The notes below the pieces were generated by a model. That model did no database searches and was not told the origin of the DNA. It saw only the letters and a list, made by a program, of their open reading frames with translations. A DNA stretch of 9,051 nt from contig JAUSIF010000209.1 in assembly GCA_030648135.1 (NCBI GenBank), positions 1-9,051 of the forward strand, written 5' to 3'. The position numbers and the translations under genes are program-made. Source of the stretch: Xanthobacteraceae bacterium. Lineage in GTDB: Bacteria; Pseudomonadota; Alphaproteobacteria; Rhizobiales; Xanthobacteraceae. Within the stretch, counting starts at the first letter, position 1. The number at the start of each line of letters is the position of its first letter. Of this stretch, positions 1 to 8,227 are shown in pieces.

Positions 1-608
1 GGCGCGCATGTGGTGGCGATCGCCCGCACCGTGGGCGGGCTCGAGGAACTGGACGATGAAATCAAAAAAGAAGGCGGCGGCGCCACGCTGGTGCCCGCCG
101 ATTTGCGCGACTTCGACGCGCTCGACCGGCTCGGCGCGGCGCTGCACGAGCGCTATGGCCGGCTCGACGTGCTCGTGGGAAACGCCGGGGTGTCCGGCAA
201 TCTCTCTCCCCTCGGCCATGTGGAGCCGAAGGATTGGGACGAGGTCATCGCGGTGAACATCACCGCCAATTGGCGGCTCATTCGCTCGCTCGATCCGCTG
301 CTGCGCCAAGCCGAGGCCGGGCGCGCGGTGTTCATCACTTCGGGCCGGACCTACAAGGCGGCGGCCTATTTGGGGCCCTATGCGGTCTCCAAGGCGGCGC
401 TCGAAATGCTCGCGCGCACCTATGCGAGCGAGACCGCGACCACCCAGGTGAAAGTGAATCTGTTCAATCCCGGCCCGATCCGCACCCGCATGCGCGCCAA
501 GGCGATGCCGGGCGAGGACCCGATGACGCTCGATACGCCGGAACAGGCGGCCGAGCATATCCTGAAGCTCTGTTTGCCCGCGTGCGAGGTGAGCGGGATG
601 ATCTACGA

Positions 609-2009
<1,401 letters not shown>

Positions 2010-2056
2010 CGCATGACACGGGAGTGAGGGATGCCTGAGGATTCGTCCGATCCAAT

Positions 2057-2506
2057 TTAGCGCTGGTCGGCCCAGGGATCATCCGAAGCGGGCTTGGACG
2101 CGGACTTGGATGCGGGTTTGGGCGCAGATTGGGACGCGGACTTGGGCGCTGATTTGGACGCTGATTTGGACGCGGCCTTGGCGGCCGGCTGCTTGGCGGC
2201 GGACGGTTCGGATTGCGCAGCGGACGGGGAACCCGGCTCCGCCACCGGCCGGTCGGGGTTTTGGCTCGCACTCAAGGTCTGAATTTGGACGTTCGAATTG
2301 GAGGGCTGTTGCGGCGGCGCGTTGAATTCGACGCCGGGCACGCCGCTCGAAAAAATCTGTTTGCGCTCGCCCGGCAGCGGGGTCTTCTTCTCTGCGAACG
2401 GATTGAACGACTCGCAGCCCGCGAGTCCGCAGCCGAGCGGCAGCACGACCAGAACGAGCCGGAGAAGACGGGCGCTGTGGTGCGTGGCCATACCCGATCC
2501 GCTCAT
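2057..2506 (-). CDS. Small Ala/Ser/Lys/Pro-rich lipoprotein in the bamB position
   Basis: This is a 149-residue predicted lipoprotein. A short basic n-region and hydrophobic stretch (about residues 13-27) lead to lipobox Leu-Ala-Gly-Cys with Cys31 as the acylated residue. The mature start, ESFNPFAEKKTPLPGER and a Gly-Val-Pro-Gly-Val motif, looks like small hypothetical lipoproteins next to der in Rhizobiales, and also like the segment that precedes the propeller in alphaproteobacterial BamB. The rest is low complexity: an Ala/Ser/Lys/Pro repeat (roughly residues 105-143) ending in DDPWADQR. No propeller or other fold is visible. The start overlaps the TPR stop as ATGA, favouring translational coupling; a second ATG at 2489-2491 (Met6) would also give a good signal peptide. 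An envelope role, perhaps a periplasmic or peptidoglycan-reaching tether, is only inferred. Confidence 0.85.
   Translation of the reverse strand: MSGSGMATHHSARLLRLVLVVLPLGCGLAGCESFNPFAEKKTPLPGERKQIFSSGVPGVEFNAPPQQPSNSNVQIQTLSASQNPDRPVAEPGSPSAAQSEPSAAKQPAAKAASKSASKSAPKSASQSAPKPASKSASKPASDDPWADQR
2094..2177. repeat. 12-bp tandem repeat inside the lipoprotein gene
   Basis: Seven adjacent 12-base units are readable on the + strand, with variants of TTGGACGCGGAC starting at 2094, 2106, 2118, 2130, 2142, 2154 and 2166. An eighth unit at 2178 is more decayed. Read on the minus strand each unit encodes four residues of the SASK/SAPK type, so copy-number change would lengthen or shorten the protein tail without a frameshift. 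Confidence 0.85.
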
Positions 2507-3183
2507 TGGGTCGCCGGAGCCGATGCGGCGGGCGCGCCGCCCACGCTGCTGACCAGCGTGCGCATGATCTCCGCCCGTTTCCGCATCGCCGCCGGCGTTT
2601 CCGGATCGGCCGCGATCTCGGTGAAGATCTTTTGCGCTTTCGCGCGGTCGCCGGCGCGGTAGTGCGCGAGGCCCAGTACCTCACGCGCGGAATGTCGGAA
2701 CGGCGCCTGCGGCGCCGTCAGCGGTTCCAAGCGGGCGGCGATCTCCGATGCCGGCGCGGTGTCGACGAGGATAAGGCCGGTATGGAGCTTGGCGAGTTCG
2801 CGCAGGGCCGGATCGACCGAGCTGTCGGCGGCGAGCGCTTCATAGGCGATGACGCCGGCGGCCGGGTCGGTCTTGGCGGCCTCGGCGGCGGCGCGGAAAC
2901 GCGCGAGCAGCCGGTAACCCGCCGTTCCCTCCTTGGCGATGGCGTTGAAGGCCGCCTCCGCCTCGAACCGTTTGCCCTCGTTGAGCAACTGCAGCGCCGC
3001 CTCGAAGCGGGCGCCGGACTTCGCCGCCGCGCGGGTCTCGTACCAGTCCCAGGCGCGCCAGCCTGCGACCGCGAGCACGATCAGGAGGGCGGCGCCGACG
3101 ATATAGCCGCCGTAGTGCTGCCACAGCTTCTCGAAGCGCTCGCGCCGAAGTTCCTCGTCGACTTCGCGGATGATGTCGGACAT
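2503..3183 (-). CDS. YfgM-like TPR inner-membrane protein
   Basis: This 226-residue protein has an N-terminal charged amphipathic stretch (MSDIIREVDEELRRERFEKL), one transmembrane helix at about residues 27-43, and a helical TPR-like domain rich in alanine to the C-terminus, ending in a Ser/Ala/Pro tail. That is the layout of the tetratricopeptide YfgM/DUF2133-type family (TPR_21), ancillary to the SecYEG translocon and envelope protein quality control in E. coli. The start was set at the ATG 3181-3183 because AGGA sits five bases upstream and homologues begin with this stretch; the frame is open 27 codons further upstream but that part looks like leader. The gene is followed by the lipoprotein with an ATGA overlap and then by der, mirroring yfgM-bamB-der in E. 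coli. A sigma70-like promoter lies upstream at 3236-3264. Confidence 0.9.
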   Translation of the reverse strand: MSDIIREVDEELRRERFEKLWQHYGGYIVGAALLIVLAVAGWRAWDWYETRAAAKSGARFEAALQLLNEGKRFEAEAAFNAIAKEGTAGYRLLARFRAAAEAAKTDPAAGVIAYEALAADSSVDPALRELAKLHTGLILVDTAPASEIAARLEPLTAPQAPFRHSAREVLGLAHYRAGDRAKAQKIFTEIAADPETPAAMRKRAEIMRTLVSSVGGAPAASAPATQ

Positions 3184-3235
3184 GAAATTCCTGAAAGGCC
3201 CGCCCAACCGGCTCGTCCCGGTGGCAGGGCGGCGT

Positions 3236-3264
3236 ACGATAGAGATGTGGACGGATCGTGGCAA
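3236..3264 (-). promoter_or_regulatory. Sigma70-like promoter for the TPR–lipoprotein–der unit
   Basis: On the minus strand TTGCCA (3264-3259, five of six matches to TTGACA) is followed after exactly 17 bases by TATCGT (3241-3236, four of six matches to TATAAT). It lies in the 104-base gap between panB and the TPR gene and would give a leader of about 45 bases ahead of the ATG at 3183. This is a consensus match only. Confidence 0.5.
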
Positions 3265-3268
3265 ACGC

Positions 3269-3288
3269 CCGCAAAAGTGCGGTTTTTT
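3269..3288 (+). terminator. Intrinsic-terminator-like hairpin, + strand, at the panB 3' end
   Basis: A perfect hairpin has stem CCGCA / TGCGG and loop AAAG (3269-3282), followed on the + strand by six T (3283-3288) that touch the panB stop codon. Read on the minus strand, the direction in which panB is transcribed, the same element is preceded by A6 and followed only by a weak GGGCGTTTG tail. It therefore looks like a better terminator for + strand transcription, although no + strand gene lies upstream. It may act bidirectionally as the end of the NnrU–panB transcript. Confidence 0.5.
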
Positions 3289-4109
3289 CAGCCCTTACGC
3301 TTCAACTGGTAAACATGCGCCGAGGCCGGGAATTGGCGGCTTCTGACCTCGGCCGCATAGGCCTTCACCGCCGCCTCGATCTGGCCCGCGAGCTCGCCGT
3401 AGCGTTTGACGAATTTCGGCACCCGCGGCGACAAGCCGAGCATGTCCTCGAGCACCAGGATCTGGCCGTCGCAGGCGGGCGAGGCGCCGATGCCGATGGT
3501 CGGGATCGCCACTTCCTCGGTGATGCGCCTGGCCAGCGGCTCGGCGACCGCTTCGATCACCAGCGCGAAGGCGCCGGCGTCGGCGACCGCGCGCGCATCG
3601 TCCAGGAACGGACCCCATTCGGATTCGTCGCGGCCGCGGGCACGGAAGGAGCCGAGCGCATTGATCGATTGCGGGGTCAGCCCGATATGGCCCATGACCG
3701 GCACGCCGCGTTCGACCAGAAAGCGGATGGTCTCGGCCATGCGCACACCGCCCTCGAGCTTGACCGCACCGCAGTGCGTCTCCTTCAACACGCGCGCGCA
3801 ATTACGGAACGCCTGTTCGGAACTTTCCTCATAGCTGCCGAACGGCATGTCGACCACGATGAGCGCCCGCTTCGAGCCGCGCATCACCGCGCGGCCTTGC
3901 AGGATCATCATGTCGAGGGTGACCGGCACGGTGGTCTCGAGCCCGTGCATCACCATGCCGAGCGAGTCGCCGACCAGGATGAAGTCGACATGGGAATCGA
4001 GCAAGCCTGCGGTATGCGCGTGATACGAAGTGAGCGAGACGATCGGCTCGCTGCCCTTGCGGGCGCGAATGTCGGGCGCGGTGGTGCGGCGGATGGGGGC
4101 GTCGGTCAT
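3288..4109 (-). CDS. panB: 3-methyl-2-oxobutanoate hydroxymethyltransferase (ketopantoate hydroxymethyltransferase)
   Basis: PanB transfers a hydroxymethyl group from 5,10-methylene-tetrahydrofolate to alpha-ketoisovalerate, giving ketopantoate, the first committed step of pantothenate and coenzyme A synthesis in the cytoplasm. The 273-residue TIM-barrel protein is full length. Visible hallmarks are SLTSYHAHTA (25-34), VGDSLGMV with metal ligand Asp48, VVDMPFGSYE with metal ligand Asp87, KLEGG with Glu119, GHIGLTPQS (140-148), the catalytic Glu186 in VIEAV, and PTIGIGASPACDGQILV near the C-terminus. These align with E. coli Asp45, Asp84, Glu114 and Glu181 at a steady offset. The ATG at 4107-4109 is chosen because the upstream in-frame extension lies inside the NnrU gene in another frame. 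The NnrU stop is four bases upstream, so the two are surely cotranscribed. panC is not nearby. Confidence 0.97.
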   Translation of the reverse strand: MTDAPIRRTTAPDIRARKGSEPIVSLTSYHAHTAGLLDSHVDFILVGDSLGMVMHGLETTVPVTLDMMILQGRAVMRGSKRALIVVDMPFGSYEESSEQAFRNCARVLKETHCGAVKLEGGVRMAETIRFLVERGVPVMGHIGLTPQSINALGSFRARGRDESEWGPFLDDARAVADAGAFALVIEAVAEPLARRITEEVAIPTIGIGASPACDGQILVLEDMLGLSPRVPKFVKRYGELAGQIEAAVKAYAAEVRSRQFPASAHVYQLKRKG

Positions 4110-4113
4110 GGTT

Positions 4114-4686
4114 TCATGCCGGCAGCACCGGCACGCCGATGACATAGGGATGCAACAGATAAGCGAGGAAGGCATAGAGCGCGAGGCCGCCGACGAGCGC
4201 GACCGCATCGCCGATCCAGCCTGTGGCCGCCACCGGCGCCGCCGGCTCGCGCCACTTCATCGAGATGCGCGCAAACACCGCCCAGGCCAGCACCACGACG
4301 GCGAGCACGATGGTGGCAAAATCGCCATTGGCGAGGAGATGGGCGACGGCCCAAGCCTTGACCGCCACCAGCATCGGGTGCTTGAGCGCGGCCTTGATGC
4401 GGCCCGGCGCATAGGTCGCGACCATCGCGATGCTCGCGAACAGCATCAAAGCCATCGCGATATGGCGCGTCCACACCGGCGGATACCAGAGCTCGACCGG
4501 TCCGCGCGCCCGCCAGGCGCCAAAGCCGTAACCGATCATCAGGACGCCCGCGATCGAGACCAGCGCATAGAGGATCTTGTAGGGCCCCTCTCCGATCCTG
4601 GCGATCACGGCCGTGCGCGGACCGCGCAGGGTGGTGAAACCGTGCGCGGCGATGAACACGAAGAGACCGGCAAGCATGAGGGTCAT
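4114..4686 (-). CDS. NnrU-family integral membrane protein
   Basis: This 190-residue, very hydrophobic protein has about five to six membrane helices. It shows the NnrU-family pattern: an N-terminal helix with AAHGFTTLR, then GEGPYKILYALVS, LWYPPVWTRHIAM, TYAPGRIKAALKHPML, VKAWAVAHLLANGD and a C-terminal helix. NnrU was named for a gene linked to nitrite/nitric oxide reduction in Rhodobacter and resembles isoprenoid-modifying membrane proteins such as the 15-cis-zeta-carotene isomerase group; the biochemical role here is unknown. No denitrification gene is in view, so a nitric-oxide role is not supported by context. The start ATG (4684-4686) has GGAG six bases upstream. The gene ends four bases before panB, forming a two-gene unit whose promoter should lie within 4690-4950. 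Confidence 0.93.
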   Translation of the reverse strand: MTLMLAGLFVFIAAHGFTTLRGPRTAVIARIGEGPYKILYALVSIAGVLMIGYGFGAWRARGPVELWYPPVWTRHIAMALMLFASIAMVATYAPGRIKAALKHPMLVAVKAWAVAHLLANGDFATIVLAVVVLAWAVFARISMKWREPAAPVAATGWIGDAVALVGGLALYAFLAYLLHPYVIGVPVLPA

Positions 4687-4749
4687 GGACGGCTCCGGGG
4701 CGGATGGCGGTCGCGGGGGGAAGCTAGACTTATTCCGATGGGCTTGTCA

Positions 4750-4772
4750 CGGGCGGCCGGGGCGGCCGCCCG
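4750..4772. repeat. Perfect 10-bp inverted repeat, GC-rich hairpin
   Basis: CGGGCGGCCG (4750-4759) and its exact complement CGGCCGCCCG (4763-4772) flank a GGG loop. There is no T-run on either side, so it is not an ordinary intrinsic terminator. It would lie in or near the 5' leader of the NnrU–panB transcript, or it may be an intergenic remnant. Confidence 0.6.
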
Positions 4773-4832
4773 GGCGCTCGACCAGGCTTGAATCGCATAT
4801 GTGGAATCCCCGACCGTCCGGCGTCTTCACAT

Positions 4833-4844
4833 CTGGTAAACCAG
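4833..4844. promoter_or_regulatory. Short palindrome, possible operator
   Basis: CTGGT-AA-ACCAG is a perfect 5-bp inverted repeat with a 2-base centre, located about 110 bases upstream of the GGDEF-EAL start. It has the form of a dimeric regulator site, but a palindrome of this size can occur by chance and no second copy is seen. Confidence 0.25.
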
Positions 4845-4956
4845 GCATACGACGGCCGGTCTGGTTTTCCGGGACTTTCAAAAAGTTGTAATTTCGCGCG
4901 CAATTTATCGATGCCATGGTAAGGGCGTAGCAAGCTTTTTTCTGTTCAATTGCAAC

Positions 4957-6951
4957 ATGTTCTCGTGGCGACGGCAGCTTTTTCTCATTGCGATCCTACT
5001 GATCGCGTCGATCGGCGGCTCGGTGCTGATCATCAAGCGCACGATCGACGATTTGCTCTATCGCGACGCCGTATCGACCGCGCAGAATTGGGCGGGCTTT
5101 CTTGCCAAACATGTGACCGACCTCGAGCATATCTCCAATGGAGAAAAACCCTCCGCCGAGAGCCTTTTTTTCTTCGAGCAGGCGCGGGAAGTCGGCAGGG
5201 TGTTCCGCTACAAGATCTTCGACCACGACGGAAACGTGCGGCTGATGTCGGACAACCTGCAAGCCGCCGCGACGAAACCGTTGACTCTTGGCGAACACAA
5301 CCCGGCGGCAGCCCGCGCCATCGCCATGGGTCAGCCGCTCGTCACGATCGAGGAAGGAGCTCCTCCCGGACGGCCTTCGTTTTATGCGGAGGCCTATATT
5401 CCGGTGGCCGCGAACGGGCGAAGAATCGCCGTGGTCGGGACCTATGTCGATCAGACCGAAAAGCGCGCGCAATTCAACGCGAGCTTCCCGTTTGCGGCGA
5501 TCTCGATCGCGCTGTTGACGGCGCTCGCCTTCGGCTTGCCGGCGTTCGCGTGGTACCGGCGCACGCAGGAAAAGGCCCGCGCCGAAGAGCATATCCGCTT
5601 CCTCAGACATCACGACCTGATGACGCAATTGCCGAATCGGAAATATCTGATCGAGAGTCTCGCGCTCGCACTCGCGACATTGCCCGCGAACGGAACCGCG
5701 TTGGCGCTGCATTGCATCGATCTCGATCGCCTGAAGGACGTCAACAACAGCCTGGGACGCGAGGCCGGCGACGGCCTGATCCGGAAAGTCGCGGAGCGAT
5801 TGCGCGTCGTGGTCCCGCAGAACGACATGGTCGCGCGTCTCGGCAGCGATACCTTCGCGGTGCTGCAGACCAACGTCACCAGCGTCGGCGCGGCCGAGGC
5901 CCTGGCGCAGCGCATCAAAGACGAGATCGCGAAGCCCCATGTCATCAACGGCAAGGAAGTATGCATCGGCGCCAGCATCGGCGTGACGCTGGCTCCGGCC
6001 CACGGCAACGACGTCAAGCGACTGATCAAATGCGCGGAACTCGGACTCGACAAGGCCAAGAAGAGCGGGCGCAATTGCATTCGATTTTTCACACCAGAGA
6101 TGGCCGCCAAACTCGATGAGCGCCTGGAGATCGAGCAGAGCATCCGCGATGCGATCGCCAATGAGAGCTTCGATCTGCATTTCCAGCCGTGGTTGAATCT
6201 GCGCAGCGGCCGGCTCACCGGCTTCGAGGCGCTGTTGCGGTTGCCCGCGCACGGCGGCGATTTCGTTCCGCCCACGGTCTTCATTCCGCTGGCCGAGGAG
6301 ATGGGGCTGATCGACGCGATCGGAATGTGGGCGATCCGGCAGGCGTGCCGGACGGCGGTGCATTGGCCGCCGCATCTGACGGTGGCGGTCAATCTCTCGC
6401 CGGCGCAATTTCTCGCCGGCAAGGTCGCGAGCGTGGTCGAGGACGCGCTCACCGAATCCGGGCTCGACCCCTACCGGCTCGAGCTCGAAATCACCGAGAA
6501 CATGCTGTTGAGCGACGCCGATACGGTGTTGGCGGAGCTCGGCCGGCTCAAGGCGATGGGCGTCAAGATCGCCATGGACGATTTCGGCACCGGCTATTCG
6601 AGCCTCAGGTATCTGTGGCGCTTCCCCTTCGACAAGCTCAAGATCGATGGCGCCTTCATGCGCGGCCTCGACGGCCGCGACCGCAATGTCGAGCAGATCG
6701 TGCGGACAATCGTGGCGCTCGGACGTTCGCTCGACCTCACGGTGACCGCCGAAGGCGTCGAGAACGCGCATCAGCTCGCGTTCCTGCGCGAGATCGACTG
6801 CGACCAGGTGCAGGGATTTCTATACGGGCGCCCGATGCCGGCCACCGATCTGGCGGCGACGATTTTGGCCGACTACTGGCGGAGCCTGCCGGTCGAGCTG
6901 GCGCCGCCGGCCGCGGAAGCGCATTCGGAATCCGTCGCGCACGCGGGCTGA
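4957..6951 (+). CDS. Membrane-anchored GGDEF-EAL protein, probable c-di-GMP phosphodiesterase with degenerate GGDEF
   Basis: This 664-residue c-di-GMP protein has TM1 at about residues 7-27, a periplasmic Cache/PAS-like sensor region (about 28-176), TM2 (about 179-200), a short linker helix, GGDEF (about 218-373) and EAL (about 385-640). The GGDEF signature is GSDTF (296-300) instead of GG[DE]EF, and the inhibitory-site arginine of RxxD is a proline, so cyclase activity and product feedback are probably lost. The EAL domain keeps Gln410, the EALLR motif (424-428), Asn479 in NLS, Glu514 in ITEN, DDFGTGYSSL (541-550), Lys562 in LKID and Glu599 in AEGVEN, so hydrolysis of c-di-GMP to pGpG is expected. 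The degenerate GGDEF may bind GTP and tune the EAL domain, which is inference. The ATG at 4957 lacks a clear Shine-Dalgarno. It stands alone, divergent from the NnrU–panB unit. Confidence 0.95.
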   Translation: MFSWRRQLFLIAILLIASIGGSVLIIKRTIDDLLYRDAVSTAQNWAGFLAKHVTDLEHISNGEKPSAESLFFFEQAREVGRVFRYKIFDHDGNVRLMSDNLQAAATKPLTLGEHNPAAARAIAMGQPLVTIEEGAPPGRPSFYAEAYIPVAANGRRIAVVGTYVDQTEKRAQFNASFPFAAISIALLTALAFGLPAFAWYRRTQEKARAEEHIRFLRHHDLMTQLPNRKYLIESLALALATLPANGTALALHCIDLDRLKDVNNSLGREAGDGLIRKVAERLRVVVPQNDMVARLGSDTFAVLQTNVTSVGAAEALAQRIKDEIAKPHVINGKEVCIGASIGVTLAPAHGNDVKRLIKCAELGLDKAKKSGRNCIRFFTPEMAAKLDERLEIEQSIRDAIANESFDLHFQPWLNLRSGRLTGFEALLRLPAHGGDFVPPTVFIPLAEEMGLIDAIGMWAIRQACRTAVHWPPHLTVAVNLSPAQFLAGKVASVVEDALTESGLDPYRLELEITENMLLSDADTVLAELGRLKAMGVKIAMDDFGTGYSSLRYLWRFPFDKLKIDGAFMRGLDGRDRNVEQIVRTIVALGRSLDLTVTAEGVENAHQLAFLREIDCDQVQGFLYGRPMPATDLAATILADYWRSLPVELAPPAAEAHSESVAHAG

Positions 6952-7020
6952 GCACCGCCGCGGCCAAGCGCCGGGGATTTTCGGGGCAAGTTCCGGCTGA
7001 ACCGGCAATCCAGAAAGTGA

Positions 7021-7061
7021 TTGGAATGGCGGAATTGCACGCTATAATTGTAGTGTATAAT
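7021..7061 (+). promoter_or_regulatory. Promoter with two perfect TATAAT boxes upstream of the EEP-fold gene
   Basis: TTGGAA (7021-7026, four of six to TTGACA) lies 16 bases from TATAAT at 7043-7048, and a second perfect TATAAT stands at 7056-7061. The ATG at 7106 is 45 bases further downstream. The boxes are part of a repeat array with AATTG/CAATT inverted half-sites, so the promoter is likely regulated by a DNA-binding protein. Which of the two boxes is used cannot be told. Confidence 0.55.
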
Positions 7062-7076
7062 TGTGGTGTGCAATTC
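7032..7076. repeat. 13-bp phased repeats enclosed by a 9-bp inverted repeat
   Basis: AATTG occurs at 7033, 7046 and 7059 and AATTC at 7072, exactly 13 bases apart. The two central units (TATAATTGTAGTG at 7043-7055 and TATAATTGTGGTG at 7056-7068) differ by one base. The array is bounded by the perfect inverted pair GAATTGCAC (7032-7040) and GTGCAATTC (7068-7076). Inside, ATTGTAGTGTATAAT (7047-7061) is itself nearly palindromic. This looks like an operator cluster over the promoter. Confidence 0.75.
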
Positions 7077-7105
7077 AAGCCGAATCCAGCCGCGCGGGGG
7101 GCGTC

Positions 7106-8215
7106 ATGAAACTTGCTTCTTACAACGTCGAGAATCTGTTCCAGCGCGCCGTCGCCATGAACACGACGAATACGGAAGAGGGCACCGCGGCCCTCAACAT
7201 GCACCACGAGATGAATCAGATCCTCAGCAAGGCGGTTTACTCGCCTGACGACAAAGCGCGGATCCTGAAGCTCATGAAGGATCTCGGCATCCTGAAGAAG
7301 GACGACGGCGGCAACTGGGTCGTGCTGCGGCAGAACCGCGGGCATCTCGTCACCCGCCGCAAGAACGGGACCGTGGAAGTCGTCGCCAACGGCCGCGCCG
7401 ACTGGATCGGCTGGCTCGATCTGAAGTACGAGGCGGTGAACGATATCGCGGTCCGCATGACCGCTCGCGTGATCGGCGAGGTCAAACCCGATGTGCTCGC
7501 GTTGGTCGAGGCGGAGAACCGGCCGTCGCTCCTGCGCTTCTGCAATGACGTGATGCCGAGCGAGGGCGCCGGCCCCTTCGCGCACGTTATGCTGATCGAC
7601 GGCAACGACCCGCGCGGGATCGACGTCGCCATCATGATGCGGAAGGGATTCGACATTGCCGCAATCCAGAGCCACGTGGACGACAAGGATGATGTCGGCA
7701 TCGTCTTCAGCCGCGACTGCGCCGTCTACAAGATCACGACTCCGCTAGGAAATTCCCTGCACGTCCTCGTCAACCACTTCAAGAGCAAGTCGGGCGATCA
7801 ACATCAGGCCAACAAGAAGCGTGAACGCCAAGCCAAGCTGGTGGCAAAAATCTACAACCAGATGCGGCAGGACGGCGTGCAGCTCATCGCGGTCGTCGGC
7901 GACCTCAACGACTTTCCGGCGAGCCCGCCGCTGAAAGCCTTGATCGAGGGAACCAACCTCAAGGACATCAGCACGCACGCCGCCTTCGACAACGGCGGCT
8001 TTCCCGGCACTTTCGGCGGCTGCACGGCGCAGAACAAGATCGACTACATCCTGATGTCGCCGGAGCTATTGGCGAAAGTCACCGCCGGCGGCGTATTCCG
8101 CAAGGGGATGTGGCCGGGTGTGAGTCCGCCGAAGTGGCAGAAGTACGACGAGATCACTACGCCCGTGGAGGCGGCCTCCGACCACGCCGCGATCTGGGCG
8201 GAGATTGATATCTGA
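7106..8215 (+). CDS. Endonuclease/exonuclease/phosphatase (EEP) fold family protein
   Basis: This 369-residue protein has no signal peptide and is probably cytoplasmic. It carries the metal-dependent DNase I-like catalytic set: SYNVENLF (5-12) with Asn7, the metal-binding glutamate Glu135 in LVEAEN, DGNDPRGIDVAI, NHFKSK (223-228) with His224, GDLND (265-269) with Asp266 and Asn268, KIDYIL, and SDHAAIW with Asp359 and His360. About 120 residues separate the Asn and Glu motifs, far more than in exonuclease III. This belongs to a recognisable bacterial subfamily in which that insert (including the stretch ending ADWIGW) is conserved; its substrate, nucleic acid or phosphoester, is unknown to me. 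The ATG at 7106 is chosen over an upstream in-frame ATG at 7061 because a G6 run (7096-7101) sits four bases before it and the family starts at MKLASYN. It ends 12 bases before the convergent guaA remnant. Confidence 0.93.
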   Translation: MKLASYNVENLFQRAVAMNTTNTEEGTAALNMHHEMNQILSKAVYSPDDKARILKLMKDLGILKKDDGGNWVVLRQNRGHLVTRRKNGTVEVVANGRADWIGWLDLKYEAVNDIAVRMTARVIGEVKPDVLALVEAENRPSLLRFCNDVMPSEGAGPFAHVMLIDGNDPRGIDVAIMMRKGFDIAAIQSHVDDKDDVGIVFSRDCAVYKITTPLGNSLHVLVNHFKSKSGDQHQANKKRERQAKLVAKIYNQMRQDGVQLIAVVGDLNDFPASPPLKALIEGTNLKDISTHAAFDNGGFPGTFGGCTAQNKIDYILMSPELLAKVTAGGVFRKGMWPGVSPPKWQKYDEITTPVEAASDHAAIWAEIDI

Positions 8216-8227
8216 CGGGAGCGGACG

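Larger units (their letters stand above)
4687..4956. other. Divergent intergenic region between the NnrU and GGDEF-EAL genes
   Basis: These 270 bases separate two divergently read genes, so both promoters should be here. I see no convincing sigma70 pair for either side. The region holds a perfect 10-bp GC hairpin (4750-4772), a CTGGTaaACCAG palindrome (4833-4844) and an ACTTTcaaAAAGT palindrome (4874-4886). The half nearest the GGDEF-EAL gene is noticeably more AT-rich than the surrounding coding DNA. No small gene with a plausible ribosome binding site was found. Confidence 0.6.

Noticed and set aside
2094..2189. 12-bp repeats as a CRISPR array
   Set aside because: The repeats are contiguous without spacers, diverged, and in frame inside a coding region.
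4996..6771. A 591-codon open frame on the minus strand opposite the GGDEF-EAL gene
   Set aside because: It lies antisense to a gene with clear catalytic motifs, its composition (very rich in Arg, Asp, His and Glu) is typical of antisense frames in GC-rich DNA, and it has no recognisable domain.
7032..7084. 13-bp repeats as replication-origin iterons
   Set aside because: There is no replication-initiator gene nearby, and the perfect -10 boxes and position just before a start codon fit a promoter/operator better.
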